The notes under the pieces were generated by a model, which saw only the letters and a list, made by a program, of their open reading frames with translations, was not told the DNA's origin and did not search any database. The position numbers and the translations under genes were made by a program. 64,000 bases of DNA from an uncultured Kordia sp. (lineage in GTDB: Bacteria > Bacteroidota > Bacteroidia > Flavobacteriales > Flavobacteriaceae): the NCBI RefSeq assembly GCF_947489565.1, contig NZ_CANLEA010000013.1, positions 62,001-126,000 of the forward strand, written 5' to 3'. Of this stretch, positions 17,269-26,073 are shown piece by piece. Numbering within the stretch: the first letter of the stretch is position 1; each line of letters starts with the position of its first letter.

Positions 17269-19467
17269 ATGAGTTTAGTAGAAATTGACTTATACAAGGA
17301 ACTAAAGAAGCACTTCGGGTTCGGTCAATTCAAAGGACTACAGGAAGAAGTTATTAAAAGCATTATCAGCAATCAAAATACCTTCGTTATTATGCCAACT
17401 GGTGGCGGTAAATCATTATGTTACCAATTGCCAGCGCTAATGAAAGACGGTACAGCCATTGTTGTTTCTCCCCTAATTGCCTTAATGAAGAACCAAGTAG
17501 ATGCCTTGCGAGGAATATCTTCTCAAGATGGTATTGCGCATGTGTTAAATTCTTCGCTTACAAAAGCGGAGATTCGACAAGTTAAAGAAGACATTACAAA
17601 TGGAGTTACAAAATTATTATATGTAGCGCCAGAATCATTGACGAAAGAAGAGAATGTTGAGTTTTTGCGGACTGTTCAAATTTCTTTTATGGCCGTTGAT
17701 GAAGCCCACTGTATTTCTGAATGGGGACACGATTTCCGTCCTGAATACAGAAACTTAAAAAGCATTATTAAAAAGATAGGAGATGATATTCCTATTATCG
17801 GTCTAACCGCAACCGCAACTCCTAAAGTTCAAGAAGACATCTTGAAAAACTTAGGAATGTCGGATGCAAATACGTTTAAAGCGTCTTTTAATAGGCCAAA
17901 TTTATACTACGAAGTACGACCAAAGAGAAAAGATGTTGATGCTGACATTATTCGTTTTGTGAAACAAAATCAAGGAAAAAGCGGAATCGTTTATTGTTTG
18001 AGTCGTAAACGTGTAGAAGAGTTGGCGCAAGTACTTCAAGTCAACGGAGTCAATGCAGTTCCATATCACGCAGGTTTAGATCCTAAAAAGAGAGCAAAAC
18101 ATCAAGATATGTTTTTGATGGAAGATTGCGATGTTGTAGTTGCAACGATTGCTTTTGGGATGGGAATTGATAAACCAGACGTACGTTTTGTAATTCATCA
18201 CGATATTCCAAAAAGTATTGAAAGTTACTATCAAGAAACAGGTAGAGCAGGTCGTGATGGAGGAGAAGGACATTGTTTAGCATTCTATGCATATAAAGAT
18301 ATAGAGAAGCTAGAAAAATTTATGGCTGGAAAACCAGTTGCGGAACAAGAAATTGGTCATGCACTGCTGCAAGAAGTAGTTGCGTATGCAGAAACTTCTA
18401 TTTCTAGACGAAAATTTATATTGCACTATTTCGGAGAAGAATTTCCTGATGATGGAGAAGGTGCCGACATGGATGATAATGTTCGCAATCCGAAAAGTAA
18501 AGTAGAAGCCAAAAGTCAAGTTGTAGAACTATTGAAAACGATACAACTTACAAAGCAAACCTATAAATCACGCAATGTGGTCAATGTGTTGACTGGAAAT
18601 GAAAATGCGTTGATTAAATCTCATAAAACACATTTGCAACCATTTTTTGGAAATGGAAAATCACATGATGATAAATATTGGATGGCGTTAATTCGTCAAG
18701 TATTGGTTGCAGGATTGTTGCGAAAAGATATTGAATCGTATGGTGTAATTAAATTGACACCAGAAGGTTTGGCATTTATAGAAACTCCTGAATCATTTAT
18801 GATGACGGAAGACCATAATTTTGATCACGCAAGTGACGCGAGTATTATTACTGCTGCCAAAGGTGGTGGCGCTGTTGCGGATCAAAAATTAATGACCATG
18901 TTGAAAGACTTACGTAAAAAAGTGTCGAAACGTTTAAATGTTCCGCCATTTGTTGTTTTTCAAGATCCTTCTTTGGAAGATATGGCGTTAAAATATCCGA
19001 TTTCTATTGAAGAAATGAAAAACATTCATGGAGTTGGCGATGGAAAAGCTAAGAAATATGGTAAAGACTTTATTGATTTCATCAAAAAGTATGTAGATGA
19101 AAATGATATCGTTCGTCCAGATGATTTAGTGGTAAAAAGTACGGGGATGAATTCCGCTTTAAAGCTTTACATCATTCAAAGTGTTGATAGAAAACTTCCG
19201 TTAGATGATATTGCTGCTGCAAAAGGACTGGAAATGGCCAACTTTATTAAAGAAATGGAGCAAATCGTTTACAGTGGAACAAAATTGAACATTACGTATT
19301 GGATTGATGAAATTTTGGATGAAGATCAACAAGAGGAAATTCATGAATACTTTTTAGAATCAGAAACAGATAAGATTGCTGAAGCTATGGAAGAGTTTGA
19401 TGGTGATTATGACGATGAAGAATTACGTTTGTATCGCATCAAATTTATTAGTGATGTAGCTAATTAG
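17269..19467 (+). CDS. recQ: ATP-dependent DNA helicase RecQ
   Basis: The 732-residue superfamily 2 helicase has Walker A MPTGGGKSLCYQLPA (about residues 43-57), the DEAH box VDEAHCISEWGHDFRPEY, SRKRVEELA and GRAGRDGG motifs, an RQC winged-helix region and a C-terminal HRDC domain (about 540-610). It unwinds recombination and replication intermediates. The zinc-binding subdomain is unusual: the usual CRR start reads SRRKFILHYFGEEF (about residues 378-391) and the downstream Cys-x2-Cys-x2-Cys is replaced by an Asp-rich stretch (GADMDDN), so the zinc site seems lost. About 110 extra C-terminal residues end acidic. It is followed by a very strong terminator. Confidence 0.93.
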   Translation: MSLVEIDLYKELKKHFGFGQFKGLQEEVIKSIISNQNTFVIMPTGGGKSLCYQLPALMKDGTAIVVSPLIALMKNQVDALRGISSQDGIAHVLNSSLTKAEIRQVKEDITNGVTKLLYVAPESLTKEENVEFLRTVQISFMAVDEAHCISEWGHDFRPEYRNLKSIIKKIGDDIPIIGLTATATPKVQEDILKNLGMSDANTFKASFNRPNLYYEVRPKRKDVDADIIRFVKQNQGKSGIVYCLSRKRVEELAQVLQVNGVNAVPYHAGLDPKKRAKHQDMFLMEDCDVVVATIAFGMGIDKPDVRFVIHHDIPKSIESYYQETGRAGRDGGEGHCLAFYAYKDIEKLEKFMAGKPVAEQEIGHALLQEVVAYAETSISRRKFILHYFGEEFPDDGEGADMDDNVRNPKSKVEAKSQVVELLKTIQLTKQTYKSRNVVNVLTGNENALIKSHKTHLQPFFGNGKSHDDKYWMALIRQVLVAGLLRKDIESYGVIKLTPEGLAFIETPESFMMTEDHNFDHASDASIITAAKGGGAVADQKLMTMLKDLRKKVSKRLNVPPFVVFQDPSLEDMALKYPISIEEMKNIHGVGDGKAKKYGKDFIDFIKKYVDENDIVRPDDLVVKSTGMNSALKLYIIQSVDRKLPLDDIAAAKGLEMANFIKEMEQIVYSGTKLNITYWIDEILDEDQQEEIHEYFLESETDKIAEAMEEFDGDYDDEELRLYRIKFISDVAN

Positions 19468-19484
19468 ACAAATTATAGATATAT

Positions 19485-19519
19485 AAAAAGCGGTTTGAAA
19501 ATTTTTCAAACCGCTTTTT
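19485..19519. terminator. strong bidirectional terminator between recQ and the response regulator
   Basis: A perfect 16-bp stem (19485-19500 with 19504-19519) has a 3-base loop. A/T runs at both ends let it serve both convergent genes. Confidence 0.85.
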
Positions 19520-19539
19520 GTTTTTATATAGATTCTTTT

Positions 19540-20211
19540 CTATAAGAATCCTGTATTTCTGGCCTGTTCAAGTAAAGATTCGTCACCTTTCTTTTCTACA
19601 TCAAATACTTCTTTCAAATGTCGCTTACGTTTTTCTATCGCAGCTAATGACAACGGAATGTATTCGGTTAAGTTTTTAGTTTTAATACCTTTAGAAAGAT
19701 GGAAAAGAATATTTCGATCAATATCATCTAAAACTACTTCGTTAATAATTCGTGTACGAAGCAATTTCGTCACAGTATGACTGTAATATGGCGGATCTGT
19801 CAAGACAACTTGAAAAGCACGCATCAACTCGTCTGAAGTCACGTCACTTTTCACTAAGAAGCCATCAGGATTGATATTCTTTAAGATGTTATGAATCCTA
19901 AAATTATTATTAAACATGGTAAGAATCACCACTTTTGTGTCGGGTAATAATTCTTTTACTTTGATTCCTAAATCTTCTCCTGAAATAATTTTTCCATCTG
20001 CTGACGGAGGTAATTTGATGTCTAAAAAAACGACATCATAAGCAGTTCCTGTGGAAGCGTTTTTAATTTTAGCATAAGCTCCGTCGCAATTGTCGGAAGT
20101 ATCAATTCGTAAGGTCATTTCTTCAGAATTAATACCTAAAAGAGCATTTTTATAGCCTTCAATAATCATTGGATGATCATCTACTATGAGTACTTTTATA
20201 TCTTTATTCAT
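19540..20211 (-). CDS. LuxR/NarL-type response regulator
   Basis: This 223-residue protein has an N-terminal receiver domain with the acidic pocket (VLIVDDHPMIIEGY), the phosphorylated Asp in VVFLDIKLP (about residue 60) and the conserved Lys in GFLVKSD. The C-terminal helix-turn-helix (about 165-210) looks LuxR-like but diverged (ILFHLSKGIKTKNLTEYI). It lies 16 bases after the histidine kinase gene, so the two form a two-component pair. Targets are unknown; the adjacent small lipoprotein is a candidate. Confidence 0.85.
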   Translation of the reverse strand: MNKDIKVLIVDDHPMIIEGYKNALLGINSEEMTLRIDTSDNCDGAYAKIKNASTGTAYDVVFLDIKLPPSADGKIISGEDLGIKVKELLPDTKVVILTMFNNNFRIHNILKNINPDGFLVKSDVTSDELMRAFQVVLTDPPYYSHTVTKLLRTRIINEVVLDDIDRNILFHLSKGIKTKNLTEYIPLSLAAIEKRKRHLKEVFDVEKKGDESLLEQARNTGFL

Positions 20212-20227
20212 GTGGTAAGGTTAAGTT

Positions 20228-22252
20228 CTACGTCATAGGAACGTCAACACTGATAGAAGTTCCTTTACCTGGAATGGAGTTGATGGTAAATTGTCCATGT
20301 AGTAAAGTTACTCTCGATTTCATATTCTTTAATCCAATACCACTACTTCGTTTGTCTTGGTCAAAACCAACGCCATCGTCTTTTATGGTAAGTATAATAT
20401 GATCATCATTTTTCTTAAAATCTAGTATCACGTTCTCTGCTTGCGCATATTTATTTATGTTTTGGATTGACTCCTGAATAATACGGTAAATATTAATTTT
20501 TATGTGCCCCGGAATGTCAGTCCAAACGATTCTATCGTCTTCTTCAATTTGATATTTAAAGTTAGTTATTTTGGATTGTTCTTCCAAAAGATTTGTGATC
20601 ATTGTGCTATAGCTTGTGGTTTTATCAAAATTATCCAAGCCAAGCTCGTGTGATATATTACGCACTTCTTCCTCAATGCTTTGAAGTTCATTAATATACT
20701 GTTCTCGAACCTTTTTAGAATTGTCATCATCTTTTGCATTTAAACTCCCTAAACTCAGACGTGTACCAAATAATCTACCTAAAATTCCGTCATGTAATTC
20801 CAGAGAGATTCGTTCTTTTTCACGTTTTCTACCTTCTTCGATTTTATCTTGTTGATCAATCATCAAGTTATAAATCTCTTCATTGGCACGTTGCTGCTGC
20901 TGTTCCATTTCTAACTCTTTGTTACGTGTTCGCTGTTGGGTGATCACATAAATCAAAAATCCAAAAAAGATGATTGCGGTAGAAATGGCAACAATCCAAG
21001 TGTTTTGGAGGCTTAATCTTTCATTTTGAGTTATATATTGATCAGTTTCGTAACGGATACGAGCAAATTTATTTCTTATGGTACGTTCTCGTTTTATTAA
21101 ACTATCATTCATGTGAATATAGGTGTTTAAATAAGCGGTACCATTTTCATTGTCAATTTTTGATGATAACAATAAAGAGTTCAATAATTGTTTTGTGTTT
21201 TTTGATTCTAAAGCAGCAATTCTAGCTTCAGATACATACTTCAGACTTTGTATAGTGTCTTTTTTTTCGAGGTAATATTCGGCTAAATGCAATTTGCTGA
21301 CAGCAATACCAGATTTATTTTTTAAACTATCTCTAATTTTTAAGGCTTGAAAGAATAATTCTGGAAGTTCAGAAGTGTTATTAGATAAAAATTTTGAATA
21401 TGCTAAATTATCTATTAGGGTAGCATATCGTTCAGGGTTTTTAGTATAAAGACTGTCATAATTTAGTGCTTGTTCAAAATTACTAATAGCATCATTATAT
21501 TTTCCTTGATACCTGTAAACCAATCCTATATTATTTAATGTTTTTGTTTTTAGCATTAAACCTTTTTCTTTTATCTTCTTTAGATAAACCAAAGCTTTAT
21601 TGTGATATTTCAAAGACTTTTCATATTCTTCTAGGTTTTTAAAAATAACACCTAAATTATTATAACAATTATAAAGACCTCTACTATCATTAAGGTTTTC
21701 AAATATCTCTATAGCATCTGTTGTTGTTACTTCACTTCCTGTATAATCTTTTACTTCCTTTTGAATTATTGCCATTCTTAAAAGTAAATTACCAGCAGCT
21801 AAAACACGTCCTGTCTTTTTTAATATTTTTTGAGATGAATCATAAAAAAGATATGCACTATCTTTCTGTTTAAGCCTTTGATAATGCCAACCTAAATCCC
21901 AATAATGGTTAGCTAGTATTGCAGAATCGTTACTTTTTTTAGCTAAAGAGATTCCTAATTTATTTATTTGTCTAAAATTTAAAGAATCCTTTATGTTTAA
22001 ATACGTAGTAGATAATTTATAAATCGCTTTATTTTTTATGGAATCATTTTCAATACTAAAAATAAGGTTCTTTGCCTTTAATAAATTATTTTTTCTAACT
22101 GTTATATCTTTTCCTTTATTAATATATTCCATAGAAACCTTATAAATAGAGTCATCTTCTACATCCTTTTGGGAATAAGTTTTAATAAAAAATAATAATA
22201 TAATGATATGTATGATTTTTCTTCCTAACAAAATTGAATATTGTCTTTTCAC
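20228..22252 (-). CDS. TPR-containing sensor histidine kinase (HisKA_3 type)
   Basis: This 674-residue protein has a signal or anchor segment (residues 10-28), about 370 periplasmic residues of tetratricopeptide repeats (for example CYNNLGVIFKNLEEYEKSL, NNIGLVYRYQGKYNDAISN), one membrane segment (about 405-425), a short coiled coil, then a HisKA_3 phosphoacceptor (ISLELHDGILGRLFG, His near residue 488) and a C-terminal HATPase (LTIKDDGVGFD). The architecture is common in Flavobacteriaceae and partners with NarL-type regulators, as with the next gene. The periplasmic TPR probably senses a protein or peptide, by inference. Confidence 0.88.
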   Translation of the reverse strand: MKRQYSILLGRKIIHIIILLFFIKTYSQKDVEDDSIYKVSMEYINKGKDITVRKNNLLKAKNLIFSIENDSIKNKAIYKLSTTYLNIKDSLNFRQINKLGISLAKKSNDSAILANHYWDLGWHYQRLKQKDSAYLFYDSSQKILKKTGRVLAAGNLLLRMAIIQKEVKDYTGSEVTTTDAIEIFENLNDSRGLYNCYNNLGVIFKNLEEYEKSLKYHNKALVYLKKIKEKGLMLKTKTLNNIGLVYRYQGKYNDAISNFEQALNYDSLYTKNPERYATLIDNLAYSKFLSNNTSELPELFFQALKIRDSLKNKSGIAVSKLHLAEYYLEKKDTIQSLKYVSEARIAALESKNTKQLLNSLLLSSKIDNENGTAYLNTYIHMNDSLIKRERTIRNKFARIRYETDQYITQNERLSLQNTWIVAISTAIIFFGFLIYVITQQRTRNKELEMEQQQQRANEEIYNLMIDQQDKIEEGRKREKERISLELHDGILGRLFGTRLSLGSLNAKDDDNSKKVREQYINELQSIEEEVRNISHELGLDNFDKTTSYSTMITNLLEEQSKITNFKYQIEEDDRIVWTDIPGHIKINIYRIIQESIQNINKYAQAENVILDFKKNDDHIILTIKDDGVGFDQDKRSSGIGLKNMKSRVTLLHGQFTINSIPGKGTSISVDVPMT

Positions 22253-22279
22253 AAAGCTATTTTATTTTAGCGAAAAAAA

Positions 22280-22310
22280 AAAGCTTAATCAAACGAAGTA
22301 ATTAAGCTTT
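22280..22310 (-). terminator. rho-independent terminator after the small lipoprotein
   Basis: A 10-bp stem (22280-22289 with 22301-22310) has an 11-base loop. On the minus strand it is followed by a run of T (complement of the A run at 22273-22282). It separates the lipoprotein from the kinase gene. Confidence 0.75.
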
Positions 22311-22333
22311 ATTTATATCTAGATTTTGACTTT

Positions 22334-22507
22334 TTAACCTTCAGTGCCGCTACCACCTTCAGTTACTTCTGAGTCTTCATCTTCTGTTCCAGTTACATTT
22401 TCAAAAACATTATCGTCGCCTGCATCAGCTGTGCTGTTTGGTTCACAAGCTATAAATCCTAAGTTTACTACTAATAATAATGCGAATAATCCGAATACTT
22501 TTCTCAT
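22334..22507 (-). CDS. small acidic lipoprotein (57 residues)
   Basis: A short gene I translated by eye starts at the ATG at 22507: MRKVFGLFALLLVVNLGFIAC, where the Cys at residue 21 follows a lipobox-like LGFIA. The mature part is 36 residues, strongly acidic and rich in Asp, Glu, Gly, Ser and Thr (TGTEDEDSEVTEGGSGTEG). The codon pattern, lipoprotein signal and dedicated terminator at 22280-22310 support a real gene. It sits 81 bases upstream of the histidine kinase on the same strand. A surface or regulatory role with that kinase is only a guess. Confidence 0.7.
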   Translation of the reverse strand: MRKVFGLFALLLVVNLGFIACEPNSTADAGDDNVFENVTGTEDEDSEVTEGGSGTEG

Positions 22508-22956
22508 CTCTTTAAATTTTAATTAAGTTACTAGTTCTATTTGGTTAATCATTTTTTCCTATTTCAAATATGAAGTTCTATTGAGATGATTTGTAGGTTA
22601 TTACCGTAATACTTTTCCTGTTTATAATCATCCTGTTATCAAAAAACTAAGTATACTTCTAAATTATACTAGGAACTTTTCTTAAGATTCTAGTTTGTTT
22701 GTATTACTTTATCTTTTTTTGATAATTTAAGAACTTAAAATCAGCTTAAATGCCTGAAAATCATAGATTTAAATTAGACAGTTTTGTAACTTGATTTCAA
22801 AAATCAAGTTAGTATGTTCGCTGAACTTTGCGGTATGGTTTTTCAGTAATATATCTATGGGAATACAATACTATTAATATACGGAATATTTAGTTTTGTC
22901 TATTTATTAATTGTTTTATGATGTGTATCTTTGCATCGTAAATTAAAAATAAACAC
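22508..22956. other. 449-base gene-free region before the immunophilin gene
   Basis: This AT-rich stretch contains no open frame with coding character. It must hold the promoters of two divergent genes. A -7-like TATCTTTG at 22926-22933 is well placed for the gene at 22957, but I find no correctly spaced -33 element. A short hairpin (CTTGATTT and AAATCAAG, about 22791-22808) lies in the middle. No riboswitch or repeat recognised. Confidence 0.4.
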
Positions 22957-23889
22957 ATGGAAGACGGATTATACGCAAAATTTCATACGAGCAAAGGAGA
23001 GATTCTTGTAAGCTTGACTTATCAAAAAACACCGGGAACAGTTGGTAACTTTGTTGCACTGTCTGAAGGTAATTTAGAAAACAAAGCAAAACCACAAGGA
23101 ACTCCTTATTATAATGGACTTAAGTTTCATAGAGTGATTCCAGATTTTATGATTCAAGGTGGTTGTCCTTTAGGAACCGGAACAGGAAGTCCTGGATATA
23201 ATTTTGATGATGAAATTCATCCAGAGTTAACGCATAGTGAGCCAGGAGTGCTTTCTATGGCAAACGCTGGACCAGGAACTAACGGAAGTCAATTTTTTAT
23301 TACACATGTACCAACTCCTTGGTTAGATGGAAAACACACTGTTTTTGGACATGTAGCACATGGACAAGAAATTGTAGATGTAGTTGCACAAGGTGATTCT
23401 ATTGAAAAAGTTGAAATTATCCGTGTTGGAGCAGAAGCAGAAGCTTTTAATGCTGTAGAAGAATTTAGAAAATTTACTGGAGCAAAAGTAGCAAGAGAAA
23501 AAGCAGCTAAAGAAAAAGCAGAAAAAGAATTGGAAGAAATCGCAACCGGATTTGATAAAACGGAAAGCGGATTGCGTTATAAGATCATTCAAAAAGGTGA
23601 TGGTGTACAAGCAGAAGCTGGAAAAACAGTTTTTGTACATTATAAAGGAATGTTTCCTGATGGTGGTGTTTTTGATTCTTCTTATAAAAGAAATGAACCA
23701 ATAGATTTCCCATTAGGACAAGGAAATGTAATTCCTGGTTGGGATGAAGGAATCGCATTGTTGAAAGTAGGAGACAAGGCACGATTTGTAATTCCACCAC
23801 ATTTAGGATATGGAGCACGAGGCGCTGGCGGTGTTATTCCACCAAATGCAACCTTAATGTTCGATGTTGAATTAATGGATGTAAAATAA
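22957..23889 (+). CDS. dual immunophilin: cyclophilin-FKBP fusion peptidyl-prolyl isomerase
   Basis: The 310-residue protein joins two unrelated prolyl isomerase domains. The N-terminal cyclophilin domain (about residues 1-155) carries [33 protein letters not shown] and HTVFGHV. After a charged coiled linker (about 165-195, Ala/Lys/Glu-rich) comes an FKBP domain (about 200-310) with [35 protein letters not shown] and [19 protein letters not shown]. No signal peptide is present, so it acts in the cytosol. Such fusions are known from flavobacteria and some protists. It should catalyse cis-trans isomerisation of prolyl bonds and help folding. Confidence 0.93.
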   Translation: MEDGLYAKFHTSKGEILVSLTYQKTPGTVGNFVALSEGNLENKAKPQGTPYYNGLKFHRVIPDFMIQGGCPLGTGTGSPGYNFDDEIHPELTHSEPGVLSMANAGPGTNGSQFFITHVPTPWLDGKHTVFGHVAHGQEIVDVVAQGDSIEKVEIIRVGAEAEAFNAVEEFRKFTGAKVAREKAAKEKAEKELEEIATGFDKTESGLRYKIIQKGDGVQAEAGKTVFVHYKGMFPDGGVFDSSYKRNEPIDFPLGQGNVIPGWDEGIALLKVGDKARFVIPPHLGYGARGAGGVIPPNATLMFDVELMDVK

Positions 23890-23894
23890 ATTAG

Positions 23895-23927
23895 AAAAAA
23901 CGCTCTGAAAGTCTCAGAGCGTTTTTT
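23895..23927 (+). terminator. rho-independent terminator after the immunophilin gene
   Basis: A perfect 14-bp stem (23895-23908 with 23914-23927; GC core ACGCTCTGA/TCAGAGCGT) with a 5-base loop runs into a T tract. Confidence 0.85.
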
Positions 23928-24036
23928 TATACTCGATAATCGAGATTTAAATTATTTTGTAGTGTGTCTTCATTTTTTCCTTGAATTTTTGATGACTCTC
24001 AAAATTTTATTTTAAAGTTGTTTACCTATATATAGT

Positions 24037-24573
24037 ATGGATTTAGAAAAATTAAAATATCCTATCGGGAAACCACAAATTCCTGAGATTATTACAGAAA
24101 CTCATATTTCAGATTGGATTGCAGTTTTAGAAACTTTTCCAATACGCTTGAAAAATTTAGTAGCACATCTTTCGCAAGAACAATTGGATACTTGTTATCG
24201 TCGTGGAGGTTGGACTATTAGACAAGTGATTCATCATGTTTCCGATAGTCATCATAATAGTTACACACGTTTCAAATGGACATTGACAGAAGAACAACCG
24301 TTAATTAAAGCGTATTACGAAGATCGTTGGGCTGAATTATTTGATAGTAAAGCTGCACCGATAGAACTTTCTCTAAATACCATAGAAGCCTTGCATGCAA
24401 AATGGGTGTATTTTTTGAAAGCACTTTCTAATGAAGATTTAACACAAGTTTTTATTCATCCGGAAGGACAAGAAAAAGTGAGTCTTAATGAAAATATTGG
24501 TATTTATGCTTGGCACTGCAATCATCATTATGAACATATCAATCAATTAATGATTCGCAAAAATTGGAAGTGA
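24037..24573 (+). CDS. YfiT-like DinB-family (bacillithiol transferase type) metal-dependent protein
   Basis: This 178-residue four-helix protein matches the YfiT/DinB superfamily. It starts with the family's LKYPIGKPQIPE motif, then GGWTIRQVIHHVSDSHHN (the first metal His is in the IHHVSDSHHN stretch) and near the C-terminus WHCNHHYEHIN, giving the three-His metal site. YfiT proteins bind nickel or zinc and act as thiol transferases or hydrolases; substrates in Bacteroidota are unsure since bacillithiol is found in part of this phylum. The gene stands alone. A short copy of the CTTCGCTCAG repeat follows its stop (about 24580-24590). Confidence 0.85.
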   Translation: MDLEKLKYPIGKPQIPEIITETHISDWIAVLETFPIRLKNLVAHLSQEQLDTCYRRGGWTIRQVIHHVSDSHHNSYTRFKWTLTEEQPLIKAYYEDRWAELFDSKAAPIELSLNTIEALHAKWVYFLKALSNEDLTQVFIHPEGQEKVSLNENIGIYAWHCNHHYEHINQLMIRKNWK

Positions 24574-24648
24574 TTTCGACTTCGCTCAGTCACATTATTT
24601 TGAATTATTATTTTGACTTTTCAGAACTTACCTTAATAGTCATATAAA

Positions 24649-25080
24649 TTAGTAGGTATAATTTTGTATTTCAGTTGAAGGCAATAGACGAGAATCTTCA
24701 AGTGCTGCAGTTCTATGTCCTACCGTTTTTAAATATTCTTTGTTTTGAGCAAATGCCATGAATTTTTCAACAGATACGTGTTCAACCACTAAAATAGCAT
24801 CCCATTTTTCAGATTCGGGTCCAATTAAAAAGCTTTTACTTTTTCCGTAGTAGATAATTCGACCACCTGATTTTTCCAATTCGGGTAAAGTATTTTTTAT
24901 ATATAATTGGTATGCTTCTTCACCTGTAATTTCTTCCTCAGGTTTTATATGTTCTGAGTTTGAATAATCTGCTTTTTGTCGAAACTTCAATAAATTTAGC
25001 ATCACAATCTTTCCTTTGTCATGGAAATTTAGATAAAAGTCTTTTCCTTTTTCAGGAGTAGTATCAATATAGTTACTCAT
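24649..25080 (-). CDS. DUF1330 domain-containing protein
   Basis: This 143-residue protein has a dimeric alpha/beta-barrel (ferredoxin-like) pattern as in DUF1330: VMLNLLKFRQKADYS near residues 28-42, GEEAYQLYIK, GGRIIYYGKSKSFLIGP and WDAILVVEHVSVEKF. Members are small cytosolic proteins of unknown function, sometimes linked to oxidoreductases. It sits 57 bases downstream of the thioredoxin-like gene on the same strand and may be co-transcribed with it. Confidence 0.75.
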   Translation of the reverse strand: MSNYIDTTPEKGKDFYLNFHDKGKIVMLNLLKFRQKADYSNSEHIKPEEEITGEEAYQLYIKNTLPELEKSGGRIIYYGKSKSFLIGPESEKWDAILVVEHVSVEKFMAFAQNKEYLKTVGHRTAALEDSRLLPSTEIQNYTY

Positions 25081-25137
25081 GTTTATTATACTTTTCTAGA
25101 AGGATGTTTTGCTAATTGTATAAGAAAGTCTAAAAAA

Positions 25138-25716
25138 TTAAAACCACTTTATATTGCAACCAATACTAGGTTTTTGATGCGCTGAGATAGCTTCTTCATT
25201 CAATAAAGCATCTAAAGCAGTACGCATATCATTGCCTGTTACTGGAATTCCATTATTTGGACGCGAATCGTCTAATTGTCCACGATAGACTAATGCCAAA
25301 TCTTTATCAAAAATATAGAAATCTGGCGTACAGGCTGCATCATAGGCTTTGGCAACTTCTTGAGTTTTATCATATAGATATGGAAACGAAAAACCTTCTT
25401 GCTGCGCGTTTTCTTTCATTAAATGTGGCGCATCTGCAGGATAATTTTCAACATCATTGCTTGAAATCGCAATAAAACCAATTCCATTAGATATATAATC
25501 ATTCGCCAATTGTACAATTCCTTCATTAACGTGTTTTACAAAAGGACAATGATTGCAAATAAACATAATGACAGTTCCGTGCGTACCTTTTGCTTCATTT
25601 AAAGAAATAGTTTTGTCTGATATTGTGTCAATTAGTGAGAAATCAGGAGCTTTTGTGCCTAAAGAAAGCATGTTTGATGGAGTAAGTGCCATTTGATATA
25701 TCGTTTTTAAAAGCAT
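25138..25716 (-). CDS. thioredoxin-family (AhpC/TSA-like) protein
   Basis: The 192-residue protein has a peroxiredoxin/TlpA-like thioredoxin fold: LGTKAPDFSLIDTISDKTI (about 18-36), the active site MFICNHCPFVKHVNEG with a CNHC redox pair (about residues 52-67), and TPDFYIFDKDLALVYRGQ carrying the cis-Pro. No signal peptide, so it acts in the cytosol as a thiol reductase or peroxidase. An alternative start at 25692 (MALTPSNML) is equally plausible; it would leave a 45-base divergent spacer to csaA rather than 21 bases, which fits a promoter better. Confidence 0.82.
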   Translation of the reverse strand: MLLKTIYQMALTPSNMLSLGTKAPDFSLIDTISDKTISLNEAKGTHGTVIMFICNHCPFVKHVNEGIVQLANDYISNGIGFIAISSNDVENYPADAPHLMKENAQQEGFSFPYLYDKTQEVAKAYDAACTPDFYIFDKDLALVYRGQLDDSRPNNGIPVTGNDMRTALDALLNEEAISAHQKPSIGCNIKWF

Positions 25717-25737
25717 AAATTTACTTAAAAAAATACA

Positions 25738-26073
25738 ATGGGAGACTTAACTTGGAACGATTTTGAAAAAGTAGATATGCGTATAGGAACCATCATAGAA
25801 GCAAACGATTTTCCAAAAGCCAGAAAACCAGCCTATCAGCTTACAATTGATTTTGGAGCAGAAATTGGAATCCGAAAATCATCAGCACAAATAACGAAAC
25901 GTTACACGAAAGAAGAATTGATAGGCAAACAAATTATGGCAGTTGTCAATTTTCCTAAAAAACAGATTGCGAATTTCTTTTCAGAATGTCTTGTCATGGG
26001 CGCAGTTGATGGCGATGATGTCATTTTAATGCAACCTTCAGCCAAAATTCCTAACGGATTGAAGATTTCGTAA
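25738..26073 (+). CDS. csaA: tRNA-binding (CsaA/EMAP-type OB-fold) protein
   Basis: This 111-residue protein is a stand-alone OB-fold tRNA-binding domain of the CsaA group: DFEKVDMRIGTIIEAND at the N-terminus, DFGAEIGIRKSSAQIT, KQIMAVVNFPKKQIANF and a SECLVMGA strand. CsaA is described as a tRNA-binding, chaperone-like protein linked to secretion. Length matches the family. It is divergent from the thioredoxin-like gene and its stop codon directly abuts the stop of the WG-repeat gene. Confidence 0.92.
   Translation: MGDLTWNDFEKVDMRIGTIIEANDFPKARKPAYQLTIDFGAEIGIRKSSAQITKRYTKEELIGKQIMAVVNFPKKQIANFFSECLVMGAVDGDDVILMQPSAKIPNGLKIS

Noticed and set aside
22344-22526. Open frame of 60 codons on the plus strand
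   Set aside because: It is antisense to the small lipoprotein 22334-22507, which has a signal peptide, lipobox and terminator; the plus-strand product is low-complexity Ser/Asn without support.
23323-23640. Reverse frame of 105 codons, Phe/Cys-rich
   Set aside because: It is a mirror of the Lys/Glu/Ala-rich linker of the immunophilin; composition is explained by that strand.
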